NCBI GenBank assembly: GCA_963931925.1
Contig: OZ007579.1
Span: 38,361,566 to 38,425,565 of the forward strand
Length of the DNA: 64,000 nt
Reading direction: 5' to 3'
Source: Onchidella celtica
Lineage: Eukaryota; Mollusca; Gastropoda; Systellommatophora; Onchidiidae
Shown: positions 41,556-52,074 of the stretch, one piece after another
Position numbering within the stretch: the first letter of the stretch is position 1
How the letters are laid out: every line of letters starts with the position of its first letter
Notes under the pieces: model-generated
Databases searched by the model: none
The model's input: only the letters and a program-made list of their open reading frames with translations
What the model was told of the DNA's origin: nothing
Translations under genes and position numbers: made by a program

Positions 41556-41778
41556 TCTTGAATGTACACTCAAAAGGTTATCTCACCTTCCAAGAACCAT
41601 GGATTGAGGCCAGTTTTCTTATTCATGAACACAAATTTTTATCATAATCTCTCACCAATCTTGGCCACCAGAATTCCCGCATCTGTCAATTCTTGCAATT
41701 GTTTGTCCAAAGTCTGGCTACTAACTTACTCACCATCATTGTTTTTTGTTCCTTTCTTTTTCTTATCCAAATTTTCAG

Positions 41779-41840
41779 ATAACTCAGCTGAAAATTGACA
41801 ATAATCCCTTCGCTAAAGGATTTAGAGACAGTTTCAACAG
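41779..41840 (+). CDS. T-box gene exon 5b: standard exon for the end of the T-domain
   Basis: Acceptor ATCCAAATTTTCAG|A, donor AACAG|GTAAAA; phase 0 in, phase 2 out, 20 codons plus two bases. Encodes [20 protein letters not shown], the canonical Tbr-type end of the T-domain. The two Phe of NPFAKGF are those that enter the DNA minor groove in known T-domain structures. This is the default version by family comparison. Confidence 0.95.
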
Positions 41841-42773
41841 GTAAAAAAATAAAAAAATAAATGTTATTCACCTGTTTGAATTGTACGTATCTTTCAATAT
41901 AGTTTGGTGTTTGTTAGTAAACATATTCTTGGAATAATTTGATATATTGAACAATTGAATTCATGATAAGAGAAGGTATCTTTCCACATTTTTGGATAAT
42001 TCATAATCCTTCAAGTAAGAAATATCTTGATCGTTTAGTGCATGAGCAAAAATATTTGTAGACTTAAAAAAAAAACAAAAAAAAACAAACAAACAAAAAA
42101 CAAAAACGTTCAATTCCGTCCCTGTTTATCAGTTTACATTTTCCTCATAGAGAAATAGAACAATGTAAATAGTATACGATTTTTAGAGATGTTTTGTGTG
42201 CTAATTTTCTTCCTTTTTAACTGTCCACCATTATATTTCTTATTTGATGTTCATTCAATGGTTGTTTATGCATTTTTACCTGCACTGGGTTTTGCTGAAT
42301 ACCTGTTCAGTTGTACACTATGCCATTTTATGTACATTACCTCTAGTATTTATTGTATAGTTAGTTTGTTCCATCAAGGAAAGAAGAAAAATATACTTGA
42401 AACCATACGTGACATGCAAGACTTTAAGTGCGTAAGCAAAACATATGGGACATTTGGGACCTTAAATGTATATGGCCAAAAACTATGCCGGGAATAATTC
42501 TAACATGTGAACTGATGACATTCAAATTCCACTGCTCTTCAGTGGAGAGAACAGGTTAGACACTGTTTATTTGGTCTAGTTACTGACGCCGAGTTGGCAA
42601 TTGCTTTGTTTCAGTGCCTGTTAACAATAATTTGGATGTTGTGCCAAAGTATGATAATATTACTTGCTACGCGTGGACTGTGTTTTGTATTGATGTTTGC
42701 AACACAATCAACCAGCTATTGTTTTTTTTTTCACTGACGTCACTAATACTTGTGTAATTACCATGCTTGAATA
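41841..42773. other. intron 5 DNA; no gene seen
   Basis: AT-rich. The 102-codon open frame at 42189-42497 has no splice or family support and is rejected. Confidence 0.4.
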
Positions 42774-43340
42774 TTAAAGCTGGGTTTTCATGTGTACTGA
42801 AAGGAAACGGAAACGTCAAACCCTCCAAGTAGTGAAAATTAAAGAATGTTTTCATGTGTACAGGATCATCATAATTATGAAAACAGTCTTTGTTTTTACG
42901 ACGTGATGGATTTTTGACGTTTCCGTTTCTGCACACATGAAAACCCACCTTAAAGCTGGGTTCTCATGTATACGGAAACGGAAACGGCAACGGAAACGTC
43001 AAAAAGCCTTCAAGTAGTGAAATAGAAAGAATGTTTCCGCACGCCCTTTCCGTACACATGGAAACACTCTTTCTTTGTACTACATAAGGGATTTTTTGCC
43101 GTTTCCGTTTCCGTACACATGAAAACCCAGCTTAAGCCGTGGTTTCACGTGCACGGAAACGGAAACGGCAAGGGAAACCGTCAAACACCCTTCGAGTAGT
43201 GAAACAGAAAAAGACGTGTTTTCATGTGTACTGAGATGCTGTTCCCATACACAAGGAAACACACTTTCCTTTTACTACTCTGCTTGATTTTTGAGGCCTC
43301 CGTTGGCGTTTCCGTGTCCTTGCTCATGAAAACACAGCTT
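42774..43340. mobile_element. three foldback MITEs (family M2) joined end to end
   Basis: Units of 176, 182 and about 208 bp meet at TTAA (42774-42777, 42950-42953, 43132-43135). Each unit is an inverted repeat: TTAAAGCTGGGTTTTCATGT at the left, ACATGAAAACCCAGCTTAA at the right, with GGAAACGGAAACG motifs in each arm. A single copy is at 17885-18078. TTAA at each junction suggests TTAA-targeting transposition or recombination between ends. Confidence 0.9.
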
Positions 43341-44579
43341 GCTCAACCTTTTTATGTTCCTAGTAATAAGCATGTCTTAATGACGTCATAATATAACATT
43401 AATATTTCGAGAGCTGATTTATTGGTAAATTATCGTTAACTTGGTTAAAAAAATCAACAACAACAAAAAAAACAACAACTGAATAACCCTCTTTATCAGG
43501 TTTACGATATATATAGACATATATACATATATATAATTATATATATATATGAAACAACAACCGGAATTTTACCCTTAGTTATCAGAAATTAACCCCCAAC
43601 TTACAAGACAAGCTGCGGGCTGTCAAGAGCTGCAAGTATGCCAAAGATCTGAAATTTTGGAAAAAGGAAAAAAATTCGAGTTGCGATATTATATTTCATG
43701 GCCCTGGATTTGAATGTCGTGGTGCATATGGTGCATTTTTTTTTTTTTTGGGTGGTCCTTTGCTGTTGTTATTGAGAAAGACGTTTCTTCAGTGCCGGAT
43801 GAAAACATAATCTGTGTAGCTCCCTGACAAAATGAGGCACATTTCGGCAATACCCGATTCGAGAAAATCACGAAAAGGCATCATAGGGTCAATTTGATTG
43901 GGTTTTACGTTTTCAGTAGTTTTGAAAAGTTTAACTTCTTTACTATTCCTTTTCCAAATGATAATCCTGTTTGAGAAGGGTAAATGCCTCAAACTTGACT
44001 TTGACTTGAGTCAATCATCAATAATTTTGATCAAAAGCTGAAATTTTAAAAGCGTTTTTCTCAAAACTGTGGGTCTGCCACTTCCGGCTTTTGTAAGGCC
44101 AAAATTGGACACAATTGGGACGCGACAGCAATACAGTCGCATAGGCCTAATAATATGGATGCGTTTAGGCTATTTCCGTATATCTGAATTCAAAGGGAAT
44201 CTTTTCCAAAGCGGGCACTAGGTACACATGACTTTTTCTTAAGGACGGCAAAAGTTCCCGGCCAGAGGATATTAGATCATTTTGTGTGTGGGATCGTTGC
44301 TGATTGAAGATTCTGTCAGTAAAAACTTGTGGTTTTCAAACGTCAGAACATAAACCGACCGGGGCTTCCTCAATTGCTTCAGGATGAACTGGTGTGAATG
44401 TTTGTCTCAGTGTTGAGCTACGGTCTGGTGGCCATTGTCAATGTCGAGTCGGGAGGGGGTATTTTGTTGACTGTTTGCCTGTAGTCCAGAGGTGGGGCGG
44501 TGGGGGGGGGGGGGGGAGGGACATCGAAGGCAGGTGTTTGAGACATGTGAGGCCAACGGAAGGTCAGCTTTGGTAGATA
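43341..44579. other. intron 5 DNA; no gene seen
   Basis: Contains an (AT)n run at 43505-43552, a poly(T) run near 43738-43750 and a G-rich run at 44500-44520. No coding gene. Confidence 0.4.
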
Positions 44580-44625
44580 AATAGAAAGATAGACAGGTAA
44601 ATAGATAGATAGACAGACGGATAGA
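44580..44625 (+). repeat. (GATA)n microsatellite, left part
   Basis: TAGATAGA-type repeat interrupted by the element at 44626-45166 and resuming at 45167. Confidence 0.85.
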
Positions 44626-45166
44626 CATATCTATATAATAAAGCTACAACAAAACCCCTAATAGTCCTATGGACTCGGAAACTACACAACGCACCGACCT
44701 GAAATTTGGCACAAAGAGTTATGGGATAGCGAACATTGTTCCTATCGCTATAAACAAACAAAACCGTTTGTTATTTCTGAGTTAATCGGTAAATGCGGTT
44801 ATAATTAAAGACTAAATTCACGAGAGCGTTTGATCCGATATTTACGATCAAGAAGATAGTGATGTATGTTTCTAATAATAGCCCACTTCCGCCTACACAT
44901 GACGTTATCACTTCCTGCGATGTGTTCGGCTCAAACTAACTAACCCGTGTGCAAATCATATTGCCATTTGACGGATGCTGACGGGATGCGCAGGATGTCA
45001 ACGCGCAAAGGGAGAGCAGTAAAACTTATCTGAAGACAAACAAACAAACAAAAATAAAATAAAGCTAAAGGAACGGGCAAAATGAAGCAGGTCCATAATA
45101 ATCACCCAGAACTGAAACTAATAAATCGATTTATCCCGGGCAGGGCCGGGTAACTCAGCTAGTAGT
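44626..45166 (+). mobile_element. non-autonomous Helitron-like element inside a GATA microsatellite
   Basis: Starts TCTATATAATAAAGCTAC and ends with a hairpin (CCCGGGCAGGGCCGGG) followed by TAACTCAGCTAGT. This matches Helitron-type termini (TC at the 5' end, short hairpin then CTAG-type 3' end, no inverted repeats). It sits between two blocks of the same GATA repeat. No Rep/helicase is encoded. Ends at 11797-11841 and 16932-16976 are comparable. Confidence 0.6.
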
Positions 45167-45182
45167 ATAGATAGATAGATAA

Positions 45183-45234
<52 letters not shown>

Positions 45235-45281
45235 TCAGACAGATAGATAGATGGATGGATAGATAGATAGATAGATAGATG

Positions 45282-45319
<38 letters not shown>

Positions 45320-45322
45320 CAG
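45167..45322 (+). repeat. (GATA)n microsatellite, right part
   Basis: About 155 bp of ATAGATAGATAG with a few substitutions. Confidence 0.95.
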
Positions 45323-45878
45323 ATGATGTATGTTCCGAAGTAGAACGTTTTCCTGCAGTCATTTAGGAACGAATATGAAATCTACTGTAGGCAGATAAAT
45401 TAGTCAGTAAAACATGTGCGAAAGAAGTGCCAATACAAGTAAGTCCATCCTCTTAGGCATACAGAGCGCAGAACAATCAGTCAGACACCGTTTTCAAATA
45501 CACAACATTATACCAGTGCTAGCAAAGGAGCGATTTTTACGTCATATGACCAAGTTTGAGTTTGTTTATGCAATGAATTGTTTCGACAGTTTTAGGTTTT
45601 GGCCTCGGACCACGTTTAAGTTACCAACAACAACATTTTCCTTGGCGACAAAGCTACAATAACTTCATTTCAGAAACTGGCAGCAAATTGGCAATAACAT
45701 CCTTTAGTGAATTTATTGGCTGCATAGCTCAAAATTAATAGCCTCAAAAAACTTGAAGAAAAACACAAGAAAAGAAAGTGGGGGGGGGGGGGGGAGCAGT
45801 TTGGCAAACCCAGGACACTTTGTAATTGGCAGTGACACTACCATGCACTTACGAGTCATCATTTGTTCAATTCACCAG
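45323..45878. other. end of intron 5; no gene seen
   Basis: A G-rich run is at 45780-45796, about 85 bp before the exon 6 acceptor. Confidence 0.4.
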
Positions 45879-45881
45879 CAG

Positions 45882-46145
45882 ACTGGGCTATACCGATTCA
45901 CCTAACCCTGAAGGGTCTCAGTCTCCGGCCCCCATGTACGCTCCTGCCATCCACAATCCAGATGCGATGAACGCCGGCACCCATCCCTACAACTACGGCT
46001 ACGTACAACCAATGTTGCCAGCTGCTCCAGGAGCGGCTCGAGTCTCCCCAGCAACAAAGACACCGACATCTCTTGGCCCTGGTTACTTTTCTGCTCCACC
46101 GGCGGCTGGTTCTCTGCTTGCTGGCAGTCCTAATTTGTTTCAAAG
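45882..46145 (+). CDS. T-box gene exon 6
   Basis: Enters phase 2, leaves phase 2 at CAAAG|GTAGGA. The acceptor is a tandem CAGCAG: splicing after the first AG (exon from 45879) inserts one extra Ser before RLGYTDSP; after the second AG (45882) gives RLGYTDSP directly. Encodes a Pro/Ser/Ala/Tyr-rich segment after the T-domain (PNPEGSQSPAPMYAPAI, then YNYGYVQPMLPAAPG). No known domain. Confidence 0.9.
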
Positions 46146-46164
46146 GTAGGAACTTACTTAACAT

Positions 46165-46350
46165 ATATAACCTACCGACCAACCGACCAAGCAAGCAAGC
46201 AAGCAATCGAACGACCGACTGACCAACTGACCGACCGACTGACCGACCGACCGAGCGACCAATCATCCAACCAACCAAGCACACATCAAGCCACCATCCA
46301 CCCCACACCTCAACCCATCAGCCGACCCACCTATCCAACAACCAACCAAT
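46165..46350 (+). repeat. (ACCG/ACCA/AGCA)n tetranucleotide tract in intron 6
   Basis: Degenerate CCGACCGACCAACCAAGCAAG-type repeat (read in parts) fills most of the 324-bp intron 6. Confidence 0.85.
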
Positions 46351-46469
46351 CAACTTGGATATCTTCAGTAACACCTATATTTTACATTTTCACCTCATCT
46401 GTCCTGACTTGATACAGCAAACGTCAGTATCAGAATTAATTTTTTTGTATTATATTCTCTTGTCTGTAG

Positions 46470-48432
46470 GAGCTGTGGAAATCCATACTCTGATGCAGAA
46501 TATCAACAACAGAATTTTCTAGAGCATTCGGCGTCCCATCGTCAGATTGGACCATCAGCTCATTCTCTGCCAGTGACGCCCTCCACAAATCAACAGTCTC
46601 ATTTTTATGACCCTCAGCAAGGGGCGGGTTTAGGGACAAGTTCAGAAAGCCAGGCCCTTTTCCTTAAAAGGGCTGCCAACACAACAACTGAAACATTTGA
46701 TAAACAAATCTTTCAACAAGATTACAACAGAACAGATTCATTTGGCATTGCCCAGGCTCCTGTGTACAGCCAGGAACAAGAAACATCAGATTTGCAGAAT
46801 GTCCCAGGCGAAAGTTACAGAAATAGCGCCGCAACTTTCCAGCCTCTTTCCGTTACACAAGTATCTCACCACGACGCGGCCACTTACAATTATAATAAGA
46901 ATCCTGCCCTTGCTGGATCTTGCTCGGTGACAACATCACGCCACATTAGAGAAGCTGAGGTCAGTGAGAACAAAGCAAACTTTATTTTCCCCCCAAATCC
47001 TCAAATAGAAATGACACCTCAGACAGCTGAACAATCTGCTGTTCCAGGCACTTCTTTCAGCAAATTTGAAAGATCCTCACCTGCCATGTTTTCACTTTTC
47101 TCTACACCAAAACTGGAACCAGGGAAAAAAGCTGATCAAAATTTGCCAGCCGAGAAAGTCACATTTTCTAATTGTCCCCAAACTTCCCTCACCATGTCAT
47201 ACAGGAATTCCCCGACCTGTACTCAGAGTAACCCATCAAATAACACAGCGAATTCCATACACTCTCCGTTTGCTTTAATTTCTTCAAATCCAGCATTTGG
47301 AAAAGATAGCTGCTCCACTCTGATAGACGAAAGAGTAAGTACAAACTCCCCTTTGGGGAGTCCTGTTAACTTTGTGAATGCCCCAGCGTTGATGACAGGT
47401 CGGCATCAAGCAGAGGAGCAGTCTGGACAGCGGCAGCGGTGTCATCCTTACAAAGGTCATCACCAAGAGCAGCAACAGTCGCTGTCCGCCGTGTACCACA
47501 CTAACCCCGGGTCAGCTCCCACCACTCGCACATCTCCATCTCTTGCCATGCCCGGGCACCAGACCCTGCCACAGGTAGCCAGTCTTGTGCAAGCTGCAAG
47601 TCACCCCCAGTGTCGCACTGAACGGGAATGCGAGGCGGCCAGAGAGTTCGGGAAACTACAAAGAGAAGCTGCAGAATTATCTCTCGATTTCATGTCTAAA
47701 GACGTTTCTTTGAATGCTGCCAACGGCAACTGTGGGGAGACCAGACAAAACTCTCACAATCCAATATATCTACCGACTACAGTGACTGAAACCTGCAGGA
47801 GTACCCCAACACAACCAATCGCGAACACAGGACAAGCGAGCTCAGGCATCAACAGTCAGTTACAGAACCGTGTCATTAATACAGAACTCGTTGGTAGCAT
47901 CCAGCAGATTGGGGACCAGGCGGGATACAATAACAGAAAAGTACAGCCGTGGTCAAACAATGGCGAACTAAAGCTTAGGTCTCCTCAGCAGTTGGATGAC
48001 CATCACCTCGCACAGGTCCAGGGTCAGCAGCTGAGCCAAAGTCCATCCTCTAGTACCAACAGTTCGCTGGCAGTATCCACAGACTCCAGTCGCCAAATTC
48101 AGGGCAGTGTTGACCCAGTTAAAACGATGAGGCGAAAAATCAGTGCACAAAAATCTCCATTCATTGATCGTCCCAGCGTCAAGAAATCCAGGTCTCTTGC
48201 AGCTCTCTCATTGAGCCAGACACAGGACAGTGGTAACCATCCGCCTGGACGTGAGCAGTGGACACTGGAGTCTCACCTCCCCGGTTCAGCCAAAGCAACA
48301 GCTGCAAAGAGAACCCAGATGTCTGGAGGAGCCACCATCCACAGCAACGGCCCAGCTCACAAATTCCCGTACACAGCCACCGGACAGGACAACCAATTCA
48401 TAGACAACAATAACAAAAACGCTGAAATCTGA
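46470..48432 (+). CDS. T-box gene exon 7 (long C-terminal region)
   Basis: Acceptor CTCTTGTCTGTAG|G, phase 2 in; ends at TGA 48430-48432. About 654 residues, rich in Ser, Gln, Asn, Thr and Pro, with no recognised domain. A charged, helix-prone stretch (CRTERECEAAREFGKLQREA) lies near 47615-47680. A basic stretch (KTMRRKISAQKSP and VKKSRSLAALSLS) near 48120-48215 could be a nuclear localisation signal. It recalls, weakly, the basic Ser/Pro motif near the C-terminus of vertebrate Tbr proteins. Probably a disordered transactivation region. Confidence 0.95.
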
Positions 48433-48860
48433 TACAAATCTATGAAACCCCGGACATGATATATTTGAACAAAATAATATTATTTCTTATTTTGTTTTAA
48501 AATATGGTGTTAAAATATTTAACGGACAGGCAATAATCGTTGTAATTGCTACAAACTGTATTTGTGGTCAGCATTTTAAAGCAGGATGAACGTCTCATTA
48601 TACAGTGAAAAGGTTTGAACACCGTACTGGGCTGATGAAGGCGCATTTGAGGAAAGAAAGAAACTATAATTATGCTGTTTTTTACATGGTTTTAGAAATA
48701 ATTGTTTAAAAGTCTACCAGCATTTGTCATAACTTAAACAACAAGAATAACAACAGAAACAACACAAGAAGCTCATGAGACAACGACGGAACATCTGGAA
48801 ATCCCCAAGGCAATAATTTAATTCCCAAGAAATAAACTTTAAAGACTATTGATTTATGAT
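48433..48860 (+). terminator. 3' UTR and candidate polyadenylation signal of the T-box gene
   Basis: AATAAA at 48831-48836 is the first clear canonical signal after the stop, giving a 3' UTR of about 420 nt. No GU-rich element was looked for computationally. Confidence 0.55.
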
Positions 48861-49374
48861 GTTTAGAGGAAGATTTAACGTAGGAAATTATTGTGCATGG
48901 TCAGAAATGCAAAACATTAACCTTGCAGAGCCCAGGGTATCAGATACGAAACAGTATTTAGACCTAAATAGATGTCTCCCATGTAAGCAAATATATCACC
49001 GGGTAGGATCTTATCCTTTGCTTACCAAACTTTTAAAGTATCTACAAATGTATAATGACGCAGAGGAATGATTTGGTTAAATTGGACTAAGATTCAGACA
49101 TTTAACAAAATTTGTTTTCCTTGGCATGGGAGGGTTAATTAAACAACGACCAGATTCAAGTCCTAATTGCACGTAATTACACCGTCTGTCAAACCTCGTG
49201 AACTTAAAGTTGTGACTACATCAGCTGGAACAAATGATCAGAATTTGTAATTAACACATCAGAGTCTGGCACTGAATGGTCAAGTCATTCACAGAGATAG
49301 TCTGTGTGGGCATGATGAGCAAGTAAATTCCTGGATTTGCTCGGTCATCATGACATGGTGTCACTGGTCACTGG
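48861..49374. other. intergenic; no gene seen
   Basis: Short open frames only, without family support. Confidence 0.4.
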
Positions 49375-49830
49375 TCACTGATCCCATAACCCGCCGGGGT
49401 CGTAGGGGCGCTGCAGTGATGAACGTTGCACCAGCTGGCTCCATTTGTGGCGGTTGTGGGCGAGTGTCTGGGTTGCAGGAAAGCTCATCTTGGTCCATTC
49501 CGCAATGTTATCTGCCCATTTCTTCCTCGGTCTGCCTCGTCTTCTCTTCCCCGGCACTGTTCCTTGTAGTATGGTCTTAGAGAGCCCATCTGATCTTGTC
49601 ACATGCCCATACCATCTGAGCTTCCTTTTCTTGACTGTGGTCAGCAGGTCTTCATAGTGCCTTATTTGTCGGGTGATAGTTTGTCGGACTTCTTCGTTGG
49701 TAATGTGGTCCGTGTATGAGATGCCAAGAAGTCTTCTGAGGCATCTGATTTCCACTGCCTGGATCTTCCTTTGTAGCTCTGCATTCAGTGTCCAGGATTC
49801 GCATGCATACAGGAAGATGGTGTACTGTTG
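49375..49830 (-). pseudogene. LINE reverse-transcriptase C-terminal fragment (best preserved copy)
   Basis: The minus strand stays open for about 126 codons: MEIRCLRRLLGISYTDHITN, then YEDLLTTVKKRKLRWYGHVT, SDGLSKTILQGTVPGKRRRG and RPRKKWADNIAEW. This is the C-terminal tail of a non-LTR retrotransposon polyprotein, same family as 25390-25762. The N-terminal endonuclease and reverse-transcriptase core are missing (5' truncation). Confidence 0.88.
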
Positions 49831-49844
49831 GTATATTTGGCATT

Positions 49845-49955
49845 CTATACCGAGTCAAAATGCGGCAAAAAGAAAAGGTGGTGTGTTGTAAAGCCTTGAG
49901 GAATAAATAAGGCAGAAAAGATACGATAAAATAACATAGGAAAATGAAAGTCCAA
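49845..49955 (+). repeat. dispersed repeat, family R1 copy
   Basis: GAGTCAAAATGCGGCAAAAA, GTGTGTTGTAAAGCC and GAGGAATAAATAAGG match the R1 family. It abuts the LINE fragment. Confidence 0.6.
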
Positions 49956-49997
49956 ACGAGTTTTCGATTAAAAAAAAAAAGAAGGCCCCTCTTCAAA

Positions 49998-50060
49998 CAA
50001 CGACGACGACGACAACAACAACAACAACAACAACAAGAACAACAACAACAACAACAAACG
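49998..50060 (+). repeat. (ACG)n/(ACA)n microsatellite
   Basis: ACGACGACGACGACAACAAC-type run. Confidence 0.95.
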
Positions 50061-50185
50061 AATGATTGAAACAGAATAAAAAGAAAATTTTAAAACCAAC
50101 CGGCCGGGAAAGATAAATCTTGTGAATTCTTTGTAGGAAAGCCCAACCGTATGTCTAGATCTAGGTTACATTAAAAATGGCATTT

Positions 50186-50500
50186 CGATTCGATGCAATG
50201 ACTAATAGAACTTACTGTTGAACCACAATTTTCACATAGAAAGACACAGGTGTGATAAAGTTGTTTTTGACCACCATTGTGTAAAGAGAGGTCAAGGACG
50301 AAATTTCCAATCATGCTTTTTGATTCTACTTGACGATAACGCGTCTCTGTTTTAGCGGCTCAAAAACATCGTAAACAAATAATATTAAAGTCTAATTTTT
50401 GTAGAAAATGAATGTGTCCACGTAACTCATCGTTCAAACGTGACATAGTACGCAAAGTTTCACCACTATTGGCCACGAAATCACGAACTGCTTTCATGTT
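50186..50500 (+). repeat. dispersed repeat related to family R4
   Basis: GACCACCATTGTGTAAAGAG, AAATTTCCAATCATGC and TTTCACCACTATTGGCC correspond loosely to 31910-32080. Confidence 0.4.
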
Positions 50501-50906
50501 CACCGACTAGCTCCATTATAGTAAGATAAAAAAAATAAATAAATGAAATTTCACAAAAATGGAGACACTTATGTTAACGACCTCACAGATGTCTATGATT
50601 TTTGTTTTATAATATTTTGTGCCGTATATTGTGGAATTCGTTCATTTTGAAGGCGTTAACTGTACTGAGAATTGAAGTATTCGAACCGTTAGTTTTGTAG
50701 TTATAGTGCGTCCTTTTCAGAATTATGGAGAATGTGTGTTTGTGGCATCTACGTACACGCGAGCACACACATGTGTGCAGTGGCGGCCTACATTTTTGAG
50801 ACCCTGAAGCTAGGACTGCCACCAGCAATAATAGGGCAATTTCCTTCACAGTAGATCCATCACTGCACGTGTATGTGTGTGTGTATTTGTAGGTGTGTGG
50901 CTATGT

Positions 50907-51254
50907 ATATCGTCATGGTGCTGACCTTTTGGCCTAAGTCATTTTTTGCACTTCTGAGGAAATCGCAAATAACTTATTTATCCTTTTGCAATGCAGTCAG
51001 ACTTAGGCCAAAATGACTCTAGGTAAAAGTGGCGTGCATCCACGTTGGGCTGAAACAAACCTAGAACCAAAATGGCCTACGTCTATGAATGAGAGGCCAT
51101 TACAGAAAGTTTTATATTCAGGATAATGGCTTGGCTCTTTTGAATGATTTTTTTACGTTAATAGATGCACCATGGATAGGGCAATGACATAACAGGCACA
51201 TTCTGTTTTGGCCCAAGTCTGACTTAGGCCAAAAGGTTAGCACCATGACGATAT
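50907..51254. mobile_element. MITE, family M3-like, with ~35-bp inverted ends
   Basis: ATATCGTCATGGTGCTGACC then TTTTGGCCTAAGTCA at the left is mirrored by TGACTTAGGCCAAAAGG then TTAGCACCATGACGATAT at the right. A second inner inverted copy of the GGCCTAAGTC motif lies near 51000-51015. No coding region. Confidence 0.9.
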
Positions 51255-51547
51255 GGTGAAAGTGTGGTATAGATGTGCATATTTATCAGTGGTTAACCTG
51301 TGCCTGAGGTATAACTATGTATTATGTGTATGTGAAGTGTGTGATAGCCCTGTCTATGTGGTGTGAATATTCATGTATTTGTATAATCATATACGTCAAC
51401 GTGAGGCAGTGCATTATGCGACTAAGCCACATATTTCTGATAGGTCACAGATGGGACCCAAAGAACAATAAATTATACGTCATGCACTGTTTTCACTGAT
51501 CAGCGTGACAATATTTTATTACAACACAATGTCTTTCTATGGGCTGT

Positions 51548-51658
51548 TGTTAGAGGCGTGTAGTATTTCACATTATAAGCCATTGGTGAACAGTGAAAAC
51601 AACTCATTAGTATCTCATTCTCAGTTTGGCTTTGTAATTAAACTACACGCCCCTAACT
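51548..51658. mobile_element. small inverted-repeat element
   Basis: GTTAGAGGCGTGTAGT at the left mirrors ACTACACGCCCCTAAC at the right, about 110 bp in total. Confidence 0.65.
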
Positions 51659-51799
51659 ACACTCCTTTCTAATTCTATGTTGTAGCGATGTAAATATTGT
51701 ATCATTGAATGACCAGATTTCTTACTTTACAGGAAATAAATGGACTTTGTTATGTGTAATTTATTCGTCTTTCAATTCACTTTTCCCCCGCTCTTGATA

Positions 51800-51915
51800 C
51801 TGGTAGAATCATCATCATCATCATCAATTGCCCTGTCTGGGACAGACATTGGCGATCATGGCTCTCCACTCGGATCTGTCATCAGTCAACCTCAAGAAGG
51901 AGTTGTTGTTGCGAT
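51800..51915 (-). pseudogene. LINE 3' end with TGATGA tail
   Basis: The minus strand reads DDRSEWRAMIANVCPRQGN, a stop, and a (TGA)n tail. Related to the end at 24589-24775. Only about 30 codons remain. Confidence 0.6.
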
Positions 51916-52074
51916 GTTTATTTGACAATGGTTTATTCTCTCTCTCTTTCTTTCTTTCTCTCTCAAGATCCATCTCTCTCTCTCTCTCATTCTTCTGACT
52001 ACCACCACACATAATATGTATCTGCTTGTCTGTCTACTATCATCTGTCTGTTTGTCTTATCTGTGCGTAGAATG

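Larger units (their letters stand above)
7313..48432 (+). other. T-brain/Eomes-type T-box transcription factor gene (gene span)
   Basis: The joined exons give a protein of about 1300 residues (3903 nt with exon 5b, 3900 with 5a). The T-domain is spread over exons 1-5, residues ~371-560. Family assignment to the Tbr1/Eomes/Tbx21 group rests on the [10 protein letters not shown] segment (exon 2), SPNTGAHWM plus [11 protein letters not shown] (exon 3), and [12 protein letters not shown] with ITQLKID (exons 4 and 5b). Some positions in exon 2 (GRRMFPVL, ISGL) are closer to Brachyury, so the gene is diverged. T-box proteins are nuclear factors that bind TCACACCT-type sites; Tbr-group genes act in early patterning and neural or immune fate in animals. 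The protein is about twice the usual vertebrate Tbr length because of long Ser/Gln/Asn-rich ends. A T-box gene is certain; the subfamily is very likely. Confidence 0.93.

Noticed and set aside
42189-42497. 102-residue open frame in intron 5
   Set aside because: Hydrophobic AT-rich frame without splice sites or family similarity.
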